From Bacteroides congonensis (GTDB lineage: Bacteria > Bacteroidota > Bacteroidia > Bacteroidales > Bacteroidaceae): DNA of 64,000 nt. The stretch covers positions 450,301 through 514,300 of the forward strand of contig NZ_FQXY01000008.1 of the NCBI RefSeq assembly GCF_900130125.1, in the 5' to 3' direction. The notes beneath the pieces were generated by a model. It worked only from the letters and a program-made list of their open reading frames with translations, did no database searches and was not told where the DNA came from. The translations under genes and the position numbers were made by a program. Shown here one piece after another: positions 7,711-15,995 of the stretch (position 1 is its first letter; each line of letters begins with the position of its first letter).

Positions 7711-9030
7711 ATGATAGATACCACTGTATTTCAAAATAAGACAGCCGTTTATTATACACTAGGCTGCAAATTAAATTTTTCAGAGACTTCGACTATTGGT
7801 AAAATACTGCGTGAGGCAGGTGTGCGGACTGTCCGTAAGGGTGAGAAAGCGGATATCTGTGTGGTGAATACCTGCTCGGTGACTGAGATGGCGGATAAGA
7901 AATGCCGGCAGGCCATTCATCGGTTGGTGAAGCAGCATCCCGGTGCTTTTGTGGTGGTGACCGGATGTTATGCGCAGTTGAAACCCGGCGATGTGGCAAA
8001 GATAGACGGAGTGGACGTAGTATTGGGAGCCGAGCAGAAAGGAGAGTTGCTCCAATATTTGGGCGACTTGCAAAAACATGAGAAAGGCGAAGCCGTTACT
8101 ACTGCAACCAAAGACATTCGTTCCTTTTCTCCTTCGTGTTCACGGGGTGACCGTACGCGCTTTTTCCTGAAAGTGCAGGATGGGTGTGATTACTTCTGTT
8201 CATATTGTACCATTCCTTTTGCCCGCGGGCGAAGCCGTAACGGGACTATTGCTTCTATGGTGGAGCAGGCAAAGAGTGCCGCTGCCGAAGGCGGAAAGGA
8301 AATCGTCCTGACCGGAGTGAATATCGGAGATTTCGGCAAGACAACGGGTGAAACTTTCTTTGACCTGGTGAAAGCACTGGATGAAGTGGAAGGAATTGAA
8401 CGTTACCGTATATCTTCTATTGAACCCAACTTGCTGACGGATGAAATCATCGAATTCGTATCTCGCTCCCAACGCTTTATGCCTCATTTCCATGTTCCTT
8501 TGCAATCGGGATGCGACGAAGTATTGAAATTAATGCGCCGTCGCTATGATACCGCTCTCTTTGCTTCGAAAGTGAAGAAGATAAAAGAGGTGATGCCTGA
8601 CGCCTTTATCGGCGTGGATGTGATTGTGGGAACTCGTGGCGAGACGGCAGAATATTTCGAGCAAGCCTATCAGTTCATTGCCGGATTGGACGTGACACAA
8701 CTGCACGTGTTCAGCTACTCCGAACGTCCGGGAACACAGGCGCTCAAGATAGACTATGTCGTTTCACCTGAAGATAAGCATCAGCGCAGCCAACGGCTGT
8801 TGACGCTTTCGGATGAAAAGACGCAGGCGTTTTATGCCCGTCATATCGGACAGACTATGCCGGTACTGATGGAGAAATCGAAAGCAGGCACTCCGATGCA
8901 TGGATTTACGGAAAACTATATCCGTGTGGAAGTGGATAGTGACAACTCGCTCGACAATCAGGTGGTCAATGTACGTTTGGGAGAATTTAACGAAGATAAG
9001 ACAGCCTTAAAAGGTACAATTCTGATATAA
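7711..9030 (+). CDS. mtaB: tRNA (t6A37) methylthiotransferase MtaB
   Basis: Radical SAM methylthiotransferase of 439 residues that converts t6A37 to ms2t6A37 in tRNAs reading ANN codons. Domain order: N-terminal UPF0004 domain with three cluster cysteines (Cys19 in TLGCK, Cys55 in NTCSVTE, Cys86 in TGCYAQ), the radical SAM core with CxxxCxxC at Cys159, Cys163 and Cys166 followed by TIPFARGRSR, and a C-terminal TRAM-like domain. The TLGCKLN signature favours MtaB over MiaB or RimO. Two iron-sulfur clusters are predicted. It leads a tight run with the acyltransferase, glycosyltransferase and mgsA genes (gaps of 2, -4 and 4 bp). Confidence 0.92.
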   Translation: MIDTTVFQNKTAVYYTLGCKLNFSETSTIGKILREAGVRTVRKGEKADICVVNTCSVTEMADKKCRQAIHRLVKQHPGAFVVVTGCYAQLKPGDVAKIDGVDVVLGAEQKGELLQYLGDLQKHEKGEAVTTATKDIRSFSPSCSRGDRTRFFLKVQDGCDYFCSYCTIPFARGRSRNGTIASMVEQAKSAAAEGGKEIVLTGVNIGDFGKTTGETFFDLVKALDEVEGIERYRISSIEPNLLTDEIIEFVSRSQRFMPHFHVPLQSGCDEVLKLMRRRYDTALFASKVKKIKEVMPDAFIGVDVIVGTRGETAEYFEQAYQFIAGLDVTQLHVFSYSERPGTQALKIDYVVSPEDKHQRSQRLLTLSDEKTQAFYARHIGQTMPVLMEKSKAGTPMHGFTENYIRVEVDSDNSLDNQVVNVRLGEFNEDKTALKGTILI

Positions 9031-9032
9031 GT

Positions 9033-9959
9033 ATGAAATCAAAACTTATCTATTGGCTCGTATCTACGGGGATGTGGCTCTTTTCAGCCCTTCCGTTCAG
9101 AATATTGTATATCCTTTCGGATTTCAATTATCTGTTGATGTACCGTGTGGGAAAATATCGCCGGAAAGTCGTTCGGGAGAACTTGAAAAAGTCATTCCCG
9201 GAAAAGCCCGATGCAGAAAGATTGCAGATAGAGCGCAAATTTTATCGTTACCTTTCGGATTATATGCTGGAAGATTTGAAGTTACTGCACATGTCTGCCG
9301 AAGACCTTTGCAAAAGGATGACTTATAAGAATACGGAACAGTATTTGGAACTGACGGAAAAGTATGGCGGAATTATCGTGATGATTCCCCATTATGCCAA
9401 TTATGAATGGCTGATAGGGATGGGGGCGGTCATGAAGCCGGGAGATGTCCCCGTACAGGTGTATAAGCCTTTGAAAGATAAATATCTGGACGAACTGTTC
9501 AAACGTATCCGTTCCCGTTTTGGCGGATACAATATACCGAAACATTCTACTGCCCGCGAGATTATCAAATTGAAACGTGAAGGCAAAAAGATGGTGGTCG
9601 GACTGATTACCGACCAGTGGCCTAGCGGTGATAGATATTGGACTACCTTCCTGGGACAGCAAACCGCTTTCCTGAATGGTGCGGAACGTATTGCCAAAAT
9701 GATGAACTTCCCTGTTTTCTATTGTGAACTGACGAAGAATCGCAGAGGATATTGCGAAGCCGAATTTAAATTGATGACGGAAACTCCCAAGGAAACAGCC
9801 GAGGGAGAGATAACCGAAATGTTTGCGCAGCGTTTGGAGCAAACTCTTCGCAGAGAACCTGCCTACTGGTTGTGGTCGCATAAACGATGGAAATTTACTC
9901 CGGAAGAATGTGCGCGGAATGAACAGGAAGAACAGCTCAAGAGAAAAGAAGGAAAATGA
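9033..9959 (+). CDS. Lipid A biosynthesis-type (LpxL/HtrB) lysophospholipid acyltransferase
   Basis: 308-residue inner-membrane acyltransferase with one N-terminal membrane helix (about residues 6-30). The catalytic H-x4-D/E box is present as H120-YANY-E125 in the string MIPHYANYEWL, and a later K-x-V-G-L-I-T-D-Q-W segment is typical of the family. It likely adds a late secondary acyl chain to lipid A; Bacteroides lipid A is penta-acylated and needs such an enzyme. The gene begins 2 bp after mtaB and overlaps the following glycosyltransferase by 4 bp, so they are co-transcribed. A Glu in place of the more usual Asp in the HX4 box is a small variant. Confidence 0.85.
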   Translation: MKSKLIYWLVSTGMWLFSALPFRILYILSDFNYLLMYRVGKYRRKVVRENLKKSFPEKPDAERLQIERKFYRYLSDYMLEDLKLLHMSAEDLCKRMTYKNTEQYLELTEKYGGIIVMIPHYANYEWLIGMGAVMKPGDVPVQVYKPLKDKYLDELFKRIRSRFGGYNIPKHSTAREIIKLKREGKKMVVGLITDQWPSGDRYWTTFLGQQTAFLNGAERIAKMMNFPVFYCELTKNRRGYCEAEFKLMTETPKETAEGEITEMFAQRLEQTLRREPAYWLWSHKRWKFTPEECARNEQEEQLKRKEGK

Positions 9960-10984
9960 AAGTATCGGTTGTCATTCTGAATTGGAACGGATGCGATATG
10001 CTTCGCACTTTTCTTCCGTCTGTAATCCGTTATTCGGAAGGAGAGGGGATAGAGGTCTGTGTGGCGGACAATGGTTCTACGGATGATTCGGTGGATATGC
10101 TTCGTCGGGAATTTCCTTCTGTCAGGACAATCTTGCTCGAACAGAATCATGGATTCGCGGACGGATATAACTTGGCTTTGCAACAGATAGATGCTGAATA
10201 TGTGGTACTCCTGAACTCCGACGTGGAAGTGACGGAGCATTGGCTGGAACCGATGATTGCCTATTTGGATGCTCATCCGGAAGTGGCCGCTTGTCAGCCG
10301 AAGATACGCAGCCAGCGGCAAAAAGAATATTTTGAATATGCCGGGGCATCGGGGGGATTTATAGATAAGTATGGTTATCCTTTCTGTCGTGGTCGTATCA
10401 TGGGAGTAGTCGAGAAAGACGAAGGTCAGTACGATACGATACTTCCCGTATTTTGGGCGACGGGGGCGGCTTTGTTTATCCGCCGTGCCGATTATCTGAA
10501 TGTCGGCGGACTGGATGGACGTTTCTTTGCGCATATGGAAGAGATTGATCTCTGTTGGCGACTCCGTTCCCGTGGGCGTGAGATTGTTTGTATTCCTCAA
10601 AGTGTTGTCTATCATGTAGGCGGGGCTACCCTCAAAAAAGAGAATCCCCGTAAGACTTTTCTTAATTTCCGTAATAATCTTGTCATGCTCTATAAGAATC
10701 TTCCACGGGAAGAGTTAAATAAAGTGATGCGTATCCGGGCTTGTCTTGATTATGTAGCAGCACTTGCTTTTCTGCTGAAAGGTGATGTAGGTAATGCTCG
10801 TGCGGTGGTAAGTGCACGCAAGGAGTATAAGCAGATATGTCCGTCATTTTCTTCATCCCGTGAAGAAAATCAAAGAAAAAAAACTTTGAATCCGATTCCC
10901 GAACGGACAAAAAGTAGTATCTTGTGGCAGTTTTATGTGAGAGGATGCAAACGGTTCTCTCAATTGTCGGACTTAAAAGGATAA
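9956..10984 (+). CDS. Family 2 glycosyltransferase
   Basis: 342-residue GT2 (GT-A fold) glycosyltransferase. The nucleotide-binding segment VADNGSTDDS is at residues 36-45, the DxD-like motif NSDVE at 87-91, and the acceptor-side ExDLCWR motif (EEIDLCWRLRSRG) near residue 197. The WATGAALFIRR string is typical of rhamnosyl/GlcNAc transferases of the WbbL type. No membrane helices, so it is probably a cytoplasmic peripheral enzyme. Its start overlaps the acyltransferase stop in an ATGA arrangement, suggesting translational coupling and a role in envelope glycolipid assembly. The sugar donor is unknown. Confidence 0.87.
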   Translation: MKVSVVILNWNGCDMLRTFLPSVIRYSEGEGIEVCVADNGSTDDSVDMLRREFPSVRTILLEQNHGFADGYNLALQQIDAEYVVLLNSDVEVTEHWLEPMIAYLDAHPEVAACQPKIRSQRQKEYFEYAGASGGFIDKYGYPFCRGRIMGVVEKDEGQYDTILPVFWATGAALFIRRADYLNVGGLDGRFFAHMEEIDLCWRLRSRGREIVCIPQSVVYHVGGATLKKENPRKTFLNFRNNLVMLYKNLPREELNKVMRIRACLDYVAALAFLLKGDVGNARAVVSARKEYKQICPSFSSSREENQRKKTLNPIPERTKSSILWQFYVRGCKRFSQLSDLKG

Positions 10985-10988
10985 CAAG

Positions 10989-11519
10989 ATGGAAGCATCA
11001 AAAGTAAGAAGAGGCATCGGGCTGGTAGCGCACGATGCGATGAAAAAAGACCTCATCGAATGGGTATTGTGGAACTCCGAATTATTGATGGGAAATAAAT
11101 TCTACTGTACAGGTACTACCGGTACATTGATATTGGAAGCATTGAAAGAGAAACATCCCGGGCAGGAATGGGATTTTACGATTTTGAAATCCGGGCCTTT
11201 GGGTGGCGACCAGCAAATGGGGGCGCGTATTGTGGAAGGACAGATTGATTATCTTTTCTTTTTCACTGACCCAATGACTTTGCAACCGCATGATACGGAT
11301 GTGAAAGCATTAACCCGCCTGGCAGGTGTCGAAAATATCGTTTTCTGTTGTAACCGTTCAACGGCGGATCATATTATTTCCAGTCCGTTGTTTATGGATC
11401 CCAATTACGAACGTACTCATCCTGATTATTCCAGTTATACGAAACGTTTCCAGGATAAGCCTGTGGTAACGGAAGCGGTGGAAGCTGTGGATAGAAGAAA
11501 GAAGAAAAGAAAATTATAA
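10989..11519 (+). CDS. mgsA: Methylglyoxal synthase
   Basis: Converts dihydroxyacetone phosphate to methylglyoxal and phosphate, a bypass of lower glycolysis used during phosphate limitation or sugar overload. The family signatures are clear: VAHDAMKKDL near residue 13, the phosphate-binding CTGTTG near 40, and the catalytic LKSGPLGGDQQMGARI with the active-site Asp at about residue 74. At 176 residues it has a slightly longer, Arg/Lys-rich C-terminus than the E. coli enzyme. Last gene of the mtaB run, starting 4 bp after the glycosyltransferase. It converges with folB on the other strand with a gap of only 4 bp. Confidence 0.95.
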   Translation: MEASKVRRGIGLVAHDAMKKDLIEWVLWNSELLMGNKFYCTGTTGTLILEALKEKHPGQEWDFTILKSGPLGGDQQMGARIVEGQIDYLFFFTDPMTLQPHDTDVKALTRLAGVENIVFCCNRSTADHIISSPLFMDPNYERTHPDYSSYTKRFQDKPVVTEAVEAVDRRKKKRKL

Positions 11520-11523
11520 GTTT

Positions 11524-11895
11524 TTACTTTCTGCTACAATGCAGTTCTATGCCCGCAGACTCTATATCAGCCCCCATTGGTGGATTCCTTTTAGAAAGTC
11601 GTAGTTCGATTTCTTCAATAGTCGGGAATTGTTGAAAAAGTTTTTCAACAATTCGCCCCCCTGCGTGTTCCAGTAACTTTGATGGAACAGCCATTTCTGT
11701 CATTATCACACGATGTACTTCGGCGTAGTTAACGGTATCGGCAACTTCGTCCGTTTGTGCGGCTTTACTGATATTTACTTTCATCTTCAAGTCAATGATG
11801 TATTCGTTCCCGATAAGATTCTCTTGTGGCGCGACTCCGTGATAGGCGTAGCAGCGAATCTCTTTCAAAAGAATATAGCTATTGTTTATCTTCAT
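11524..11895 (-). CDS. folB: Dihydroneopterin aldolase
   Basis: 123-residue FolB, the folate-pathway enzyme that splits 7,8-dihydroneopterin to 6-hydroxymethyl-dihydropterin and glycolaldehyde. The family strings are visible: EIRCYAYHGVAPQE (with the substrate-side Tyr-His-Gly), NYAEVHRVI, LLEHAGGRIVEKLF and the C-terminal LSKRNPPMGADIESAGIE. Length is normal. The start codon lies inside the end of the acyltransferase gene (17-bp overlap), so the two are probably translated from one message although their functions are unrelated. Confidence 0.92.
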   Translation of the reverse strand: MKINNSYILLKEIRCYAYHGVAPQENLIGNEYIIDLKMKVNISKAAQTDEVADTVNYAEVHRVIMTEMAVPSKLLEHAGGRIVEKLFQQFPTIEEIELRLSKRNPPMGADIESAGIELHCSRK

Positions 11896-12931
11896 ATGAT
11901 GGATTGTTGGTATGATTCTGTTTTACTTTCAATAAGTCTTTCTGCGCAACCATTTGCGGGATTACTTTCAGAAATACGGGAGTGAGCAGGATACAGATAC
12001 TCAATGTTATGAGCAGGAGTGCAATTGCCTGTGCCCAGTCATTATGAATATATCGTGCTACCAGTGGCCCTAAAAAATGAAGAATAGGCCCGTGAATACT
12101 CAGGGTGATAATAGAATATCGTCCCAGATAAGAAACAACCTTCAGCCTTTTCACTTTTTTGCAAAGTAACATAATCATAAATATTCCTGCAAATGCTGCG
12201 ACATAAACTTGGAAGATATTTCCTGAATAGTTGTTTGTGCGCATCCCTAATGTAGTGGCAGTAAAGTACATCACCACCAATGCCAATAGGACAAAAACAG
12301 GAATCAGCTTGTCAAACCGATGGCTTGGAAACAGGAAAAAGTTATATCTGCGAATCCAAAACCCCGCTACATAAAAAGGCAGGGCAGTCATGGAGATATC
12401 TATATAGAGAGGTAATTCTATCTGCAACTTTCCGAGATAAAATCCAGTGCAGCCTATCAATAGCGTAAGAGCGAACATGAGGGGTAAATGCTTCTCCCGT
12501 AAGAAATGTATCAGATAAAACAGGATATTACAGTTGAACAATGCGAGCAGAAACCAAATGGGCGGATTGAACTTGATAAGGTCGTGCCCGTGGAATACGA
12601 CCAACAGCTCTTTCCATGATACAGGTAATTGAAAAACTCCCGGTGCTATTTTCCAAATGATATATTTCAGCAGGAAAGCACTTAGATAAAAAAACAGGAA
12701 AGGGATAATCAGCTTATTTATTTTTCGGACAATGAATCCTAATAATCCTTCGTATGATTTAAAAAAGACTCCCGATATAAAAAAATAGAGCGGCATGCGG
12801 AAACAAGATAGCATAGAATCCTTGTCGAGTTTATCGAAAGCCCCGCCAATATGCGCCATGACTACAAGAATGATGCAGACTCCTTTGGTTAAGTCCACAA
12901 AATCAATACGTTTCCCCGGGTTGCCTTCCAT
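11879..12931 (-). CDS. Acyltransferase-3 (OafA/WecH-like) membrane protein
   Basis: 350-residue polytopic inner-membrane protein with about ten hydrophobic segments. The N-terminal DFVDLTKGVCIILVVMAH-type motif, with its His in the first membrane segment, is the hallmark of acyltransferase family 3, which moves acetyl or succinyl groups onto surface glycans and lipids. FRMPLYFFISGVFF in the second helix also fits. The start at 12931 precedes a short charged N-terminus (MEGNPGKR). It is the first gene of a two-gene unit with folB. Substrate unknown. Confidence 0.85.
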   Translation of the reverse strand: MEGNPGKRIDFVDLTKGVCIILVVMAHIGGAFDKLDKDSMLSCFRMPLYFFISGVFFKSYEGLLGFIVRKINKLIIPFLFFYLSAFLLKYIIWKIAPGVFQLPVSWKELLVVFHGHDLIKFNPPIWFLLALFNCNILFYLIHFLREKHLPLMFALTLLIGCTGFYLGKLQIELPLYIDISMTALPFYVAGFWIRRYNFFLFPSHRFDKLIPVFVLLALVVMYFTATTLGMRTNNYSGNIFQVYVAAFAGIFMIMLLCKKVKRLKVVSYLGRYSIITLSIHGPILHFLGPLVARYIHNDWAQAIALLLITLSICILLTPVFLKVIPQMVAQKDLLKVKQNHTNNPSYEDKQ

Positions 12932-12968
12932 TCTCTCTTTTAATATCTTTTATTTCGCAATTCGGGCG

Positions 12969-12976
12969 CAAAGATA
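12969..12976 (-). promoter_or_regulatory. -7 promoter element of acyltransferase-folB unit
   Basis: Minus-strand TATCTTTG, an exact TAnnTTTG match, 37 bp upstream of the acyltransferase start codon. Confidence 0.55.
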
Positions 12977-13087
12977 CTTGATAAATTGGAATAAAAACGG
13001 AGAAGACAAAGAAAATTAAAAGACGGCTGCGTAAAGAGAAACAATAGAAGGAACGCTGGTTCGGTTATTGCAAAAAAAGAATGCTTG

Positions 13088-13147
13088 AGATATGAATAAC
13101 GCGGATAATTCAGGGTTCTCATATCTTTAAGCCTGTATTATCCGCGT
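13088..13147. repeat. Two interleaved inverted repeats after malQ
   Basis: Arms A (AGATATGA at 13088-13095 with TCATATCT at 13119-13126) and arms B (13099-13114 with 13132-13147, 16 bp with one mismatch) alternate as A1-B1-A2-B2. The two hairpins are therefore mutually exclusive unless they form a pseudoknot. The block is 36 bp past the malQ stop on the minus strand and probably acts in 3'-end formation; a T-run lies about 14 nt beyond. Confidence 0.6.
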
Positions 13148-13182
13148 ATTATCTACGTTGTTTAATAGTACCTTGTCTATAT

Positions 13183-15864
13183 TTATTTTTCGGGATTTCT
13201 TCCGGTATATTTTATCAACTCACATATTTTGTCATTAAGCTTCTGTGCTTTCATCAATTGCTCCAGTGTGATATGCATCCGATACCGCCAATAATTCCGC
13301 GGATTGGACGGGACGTTGATCCGTTCTTCCTGTACATTCGGATTCCGTAGTTTCCCGTCTATGGACAACCAGTCCTGGAATGACAAGATGCAGAGCATCG
13401 AGTTGCTGTTAAGATGGTTACGTACAATCTCTTCGCACAGTTCAGGAGTCGCAACAGTAGGCGCAATACCATAATGTCCCAGCATTGTATTGTAATAACG
13501 TTGCGTCTGTTGGTAATCTTCTTCCCACCAACCGCGCAGCGTAGACATATCATGCGTGGAAATTGTGCAAACCGACCGGTACGGGTATTCTTTCAGATGT
13601 CCGAACTCATGCATCGGATTTTTAGGCATCCGTTGGATTTCCAGACTAAGAATACGTAAATCATTCATAACTGACGGCACACAGGCAGGTATCATACCCA
13701 AATCCTCTCCGCATACCAACATACGGGTGGACTGCGTTAATTGAGGTAACTTCTTCATCGCCTGCTGATACCAGAACTCATTGTGACGATGATAATAATA
13801 CTGGTCGTATAGTTTATTAAAGGCATTCTTATCCTCTTCACTCAATGCGCGGAAGATAAAGTCGCGTTGTACACCGATGCGGGGATGATATTTTCCTTCC
13901 TCTTTTCTGTCCGGTACAAACAATACATTACTGATTAAGGAATATAATCCGTCCCGAATCCAAATGCTGTCTTCGTCATTCTTGCCGGCAAAGAACTGTT
14001 TCACTTCCTGTTGCGTTTCAAATCCCGGCTTCATGTGATAAATCCCGGACTCGTCTGCCAACTCGAGAAAATCTTGCTTCACAGTATTCGTGTAAGGCCC
14101 GAATAGCTGTCCGAGGAAGGACTCATGGATATATGGATTCAGATATTCTTCCCGGAATGTGAAGCCGTAACTCTCTATCTCTTCCCGGCTCATAGGCAAG
14201 GAAGGAACAAACTGGCCTAACAATCCGTGTACGGCATTCATCGGTATTTCCCAGATACGGAAGAATCCGAGAATATGGTCAATCCGGTAGGCGTCAAAGT
14301 ATTCAGCCATCTTTTGGAAACGCTTCATCCACCAGCGGTATCCGTCTTTCTCCATCACATCCCAGTTGTATGTGGGGAATCCCCAATTCTGTCCATTCAC
14401 AGAGAAATCATCGGGCGGAGCTCCTGCCTGTCCGTTCAGATTGAAATAATGCGGTTCCGTCCAGGCTTCCACGCTGTTGCGGCTGATACCGATGGGAATA
14501 TCTCCTTTCAGTACGACCCCCTTCTCACGGGCATACTTCGTAGCTGCCAGTAATTGCAGGTGCAGGTGATACTGAATGAAATAATATAAAGCGATATGCG
14601 GATAATCTACCGTCTCCGGCTGACACATCTTTTCTATTTCCTCTGCATTATAAACAGAGTACTTCGGCCATTCACGGAAATTAGGTGTCCGGTAAGCATC
14701 GCGCAGATAGCTGAATACAGCATAAGGCTGCAACCATTCCTTATTCGCTTCAAAGAACTCCTTAAACCCTTTGGAAGCCAACACCTTTTCTCCTTCCTGT
14801 TGGAAAATTAGGCGGAAGAATTCCCATTTCGTCTGATTGACCGCTTCGTAATCAATAGCAGTCAGACTATTCAGTTCCTTTTGTTTTTTGCTGAATCCGG
14901 ATGCAGCTTCTTTATCTTTCAGGGTTCCCATTTGCTTCATATCCGCATACATCGGATGGAAAGCATAGATAGAAATGCTGTTGTAAGGATAAGAATCCGT
15001 CCATGCATGCGTCATGGTCGTATCGTTGATGGGCAAAATCTGAATCACCTTCTGGTGCGTACGTACAGCCCAGTCGATCATGCGTTTCAAATCACCGAAA
15101 TCACCGACTCCGAAACTCTTTTCCGATTTCAACGAGAATACAGGAATAGCTATACCCGCTCCCTTCCATGCCGGAATATCAAAATTAGCGTATCGGTCGG
15201 AAACCACGAGCGTTTCGTTCGTCTTTATTTCCGGGTCTGCCAGGTAGCGGTTGGGATTATTTTCCCAACAGTCCACTTTCTTTTCCAGCTTGTTGTAAAG
15301 AACAAATTTATATTCCAGCGGATATTTGAGTTTACTGGCATCCAGTTCCACCTGCCATTCCGGGAAGTTGGCGTCACTCATCAGAACAGCCTTTTCCGGA
15401 TCCCAGTTGCCTAATGCCTTCTGATTGCCACAAATCCCCAAACAGTAATCCTTGTTAATGCGTGGAGCATAAGCTTTGATTACCAGTCCCTTCTTGTGAC
15501 CTTGCGGAATACTTTCCCTTTCGGGATGCGACAATAATGCTTCCGTAAAAGCCGAACTGTAAAGGTACAGTTGCTCCGGAATATTTTTCCAGCAATCATT
15601 GATTCTGTATTTCTTTCTGGGGACGCCGGACAGGAAAATACATCGTGGAAAATTGTCCCATTCCTTGCGCATAACGCTCCCGTTTTGTTCTATCTGATAG
15701 TTATAATTGATAGTCAACCCTTCCTGGGGAACTTCCACTTCCAGTTCTGCTGTCCAGTATATGCCATCTGTTGTGTGCATGGGGACAGACTCTGTGGACA
15801 AGCCGGCAAGCCTGACTTCTTCCCCCCAGTTGGTGCGATATTCGATATTAAATGATAAAATCAT
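13183..15864 (-). CDS. malQ: 4-alpha-glucanotransferase (amylomaltase) with two N-terminal CBM20 domains
   Basis: 893-residue GH77 enzyme that transfers maltodextrin units and releases glucose during starch or glycogen use. Two CBM20-type starch-binding domains occupy about residues 1-115 and 125-235; the second shows LGNWDPEKAVLMSD and CWENNPNR. The GH77 barrel follows from about residue 260 (FSLKSEKSFGVGDFGDL). Catalytic landmarks are the nucleophile Asp in YRIDHILGFFRIW, the acid/base Glu in CGEDLG, and the stabilising Asp in STHDMS. This long DPE2-like layout is typical of Bacteroidetes amylomaltases and plant cytosolic disproportionating enzyme. No signal peptide, so cytoplasmic. It is monocistronic between terminators. 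Confidence 0.93.
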   Translation of the reverse strand: MILSFNIEYRTNWGEEVRLAGLSTESVPMHTTDGIYWTAELEVEVPQEGLTINYNYQIEQNGSVMRKEWDNFPRCIFLSGVPRKKYRINDCWKNIPEQLYLYSSAFTEALLSHPERESIPQGHKKGLVIKAYAPRINKDYCLGICGNQKALGNWDPEKAVLMSDANFPEWQVELDASKLKYPLEYKFVLYNKLEKKVDCWENNPNRYLADPEIKTNETLVVSDRYANFDIPAWKGAGIAIPVFSLKSEKSFGVGDFGDLKRMIDWAVRTHQKVIQILPINDTTMTHAWTDSYPYNSISIYAFHPMYADMKQMGTLKDKEAASGFSKKQKELNSLTAIDYEAVNQTKWEFFRLIFQQEGEKVLASKGFKEFFEANKEWLQPYAVFSYLRDAYRTPNFREWPKYSVYNAEEIEKMCQPETVDYPHIALYYFIQYHLHLQLLAATKYAREKGVVLKGDIPIGISRNSVEAWTEPHYFNLNGQAGAPPDDFSVNGQNWGFPTYNWDVMEKDGYRWWMKRFQKMAEYFDAYRIDHILGFFRIWEIPMNAVHGLLGQFVPSLPMSREEIESYGFTFREEYLNPYIHESFLGQLFGPYTNTVKQDFLELADESGIYHMKPGFETQQEVKQFFAGKNDEDSIWIRDGLYSLISNVLFVPDRKEEGKYHPRIGVQRDFIFRALSEEDKNAFNKLYDQYYYHRHNEFWYQQAMKKLPQLTQSTRMLVCGEDLGMIPACVPSVMNDLRILSLEIQRMPKNPMHEFGHLKEYPYRSVCTISTHDMSTLRGWWEEDYQQTQRYYNTMLGHYGIAPTVATPELCEEIVRNHLNSNSMLCILSFQDWLSIDGKLRNPNVQEERINVPSNPRNYWRYRMHITLEQLMKAQKLNDKICELIKYTGRNPEK

Positions 15865-15922
15865 ATATATTAGATTTTGATTGAATATTTAAGACACTGC
15901 AAGTATAAGACATTTTTTTGAA

Positions 15923-15956
15923 TAAAAAATAAAAGGAGTCCTCACGAACTCCTTTT
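15923..15956 (-). terminator. Intrinsic terminator of the ribonucleotide reductase gene
   Basis: Perfect 9-bp stem AAAAGGAGT/ACTCCTTTT (15931-15939, 15948-15956), followed on the minus strand by ATTTTTT. It lies 40 bp after the reductase stop codon and before malQ. Confidence 0.85.
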
Positions 15957-15995
15957 AGCCTTTTGTTTATATATTAATTAACATACGTAAGATGT

